Of a stretch of DNA of 6,501 nt, positions 6,076-6,501 are shown piece after piece. Source of the DNA: Desulfobacterales bacterium (GTDB taxonomy: Bacteria; Desulfobacterota; Desulfobacteria; Desulfobacterales; UBA5852); NCBI GenBank assembly GCA_016735415.1, contig JAERRP010000431.1, forward strand, positions 1-6,501. The letters run 5' to 3'. Numbering within the stretch: position 1 is the stretch's first letter; every line of letters begins with the position of its first letter. Position numbers and translations under genes: made by a program. Under the pieces are notes generated by a model. That model did no database searches, was not told where the DNA came from, and saw nothing but the letters and a program-made list of their open reading frames with translations.

Positions 6076-6179
6076 TTTTTTCGGCCCGGACGCCCCGGAA
6101 AACGCTACCACAGGGAATGCTGGTGAAAGTTTGACGAAAAGCAATAACCGCCTGTCCTTCCGATTCGACTGGAGACCTG

Positions 6180-6501
6180 ATGCGAACCTGTTTAAATGTT
6201 CTGATCGCCGCTTCGGCCCTGCTGTTTTTTTTCTCCTCCGCGCCGGCCGCCTCATTCGAAAGTGTGAAACAAAGCACGCCCGACACACTCTATGAATGGA
6301 AGGACTGGGTTCTTTTCGACCAGGAGGACCGCCTCTGCCCTACGAACTACAGCGACGGCGACACCTATCGTTGCAGCTGGCCGTCGCGTCTGCGCCTTGA
6401 TCTTACCCGCAAGGGCGGAACCTTCGCGCAGGACTGGACCGTTCTGGCCAGGGGCTGGCAGCCCCTGGTTGGAAAAGTACAATTTGCATTAAGCACCCCT
6501 T
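6180..6501 (+). CDS. Secreted protein of unknown function (5' part only)
   Basis: Frame open from ATG 6180 to the right edge (107 codons). GGAGA lies 4 nt upstream. Residues 1-24 form a Sec signal peptide: an Arg at position 2, a hydrophobic core (VLIAASALLFFF), and an APAAS cleavage region near 21-25. The mature part is rich in Trp, Asp and Arg, with cysteines at 53 and 65 in a CPTNYSDGD...CSWPSRL arrangement that could form a disulfide in the periplasm. It then runs RLDLTRKGGTFAQDW and GWQPL, suggesting a beta-strand-rich extracytoplasmic domain. I do not recognise the family. The gap of 104 bp after the preceding gene shows no clear terminator, so co-transcription is possible. An 8-T tract (6225-6232) falls in the signal peptide codons; the frame is intact here. 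Confidence 0.75.
   Translation, partial: MRTCLNVLIAASALLFFFSSAPAASFESVKQSTPDTLYEWKDWVLFDQEDRLCPTNYSDGDTYRCSWPSRLRLDLTRKGGTFAQDWTVLARGWQPLVGKVQFALSTP

Noticed and set aside
6054..6105. Possible terminator after the LCIB-type gene (AGATC-AC-GATCT followed by a T6 run)
   Set aside because: The loop would be only 2 nt and the stem 5 bp, and the T run does not directly follow the stem. CCGG repeats just after are also too short. No convincing terminator.
5572..6288. 238-aa minus-strand open frame
   Set aside because: Antisense to the LCIB-type gene and the signal-peptide gene; low-complexity basic start and no motif or ribosome site support.

Overview
The window looks like a piece of a Gram-negative bacterial chromosome. 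Strong GGAGG-type ribosome sites, a Sec signal peptide and a possible lipobox support this. My best guess is a Desulfobacterota (deltaproteobacterial) genome, from the feel of the genes and repeats, but no marker gene here proves it. There are no rRNA or tRNA genes, CRISPR arrays or transposases.

Left part (1-835, minus strand): most of an inositol-monophosphatase-family phosphatase, running off the left edge. Its metal-binding residues are intact. It reads away from the other genes and is visibly AT-richer than they are. A gap of about 550 bp (836-1388) follows. It holds a good minus-strand promoter with a 22-bp palindrome over its -35 box, a doubtful tiny lipoprotein ORF, a possible plus-strand promoter, and a 157-bp imperfect palindromic element (1214-1370) ending 8 bp before the next gene's ribosome site.

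Centre and right (1389-6075, plus strand): four co-directional genes. They are a zinc-dependent medium-chain dehydrogenase (406 aa), a small SCP2-like lipid or acyl-carrier protein (120 aa), a thiamine-diphosphate enzyme of the acetolactate synthase / 2-hydroxyacyl-CoA lyase / oxalyl-CoA decarboxylase superfamily (555 aa), and an LCIB-type (limiting-CO2-inducible B) carbonic anhydrase homologue (378 aa). The first three probably form an operon. The fourth follows a 191-bp gap and has its own candidate promoter with a palindrome. A 35-bp sequence sharing a 16-bp identity with the end of the 157-bp element sits just before the thiamine-diphosphate gene's ribosome site.

Right edge (6180-6501, plus strand): the start of a secreted protein with a clear signal peptide, cut by the window.

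Inferred joint role: the thiamine enzyme could cleave or decarboxylate a 2-keto or 2-hydroxyacyl(-CoA) compound, the dehydrogenase could interconvert the aldehyde or ketone with an alcohol, the SCP2-like protein could hold a hydrophobic substrate, and the carbonic anhydrase could handle CO2/bicarbonate. The family calls are reasonably firm; the shared pathway is a hypothesis.
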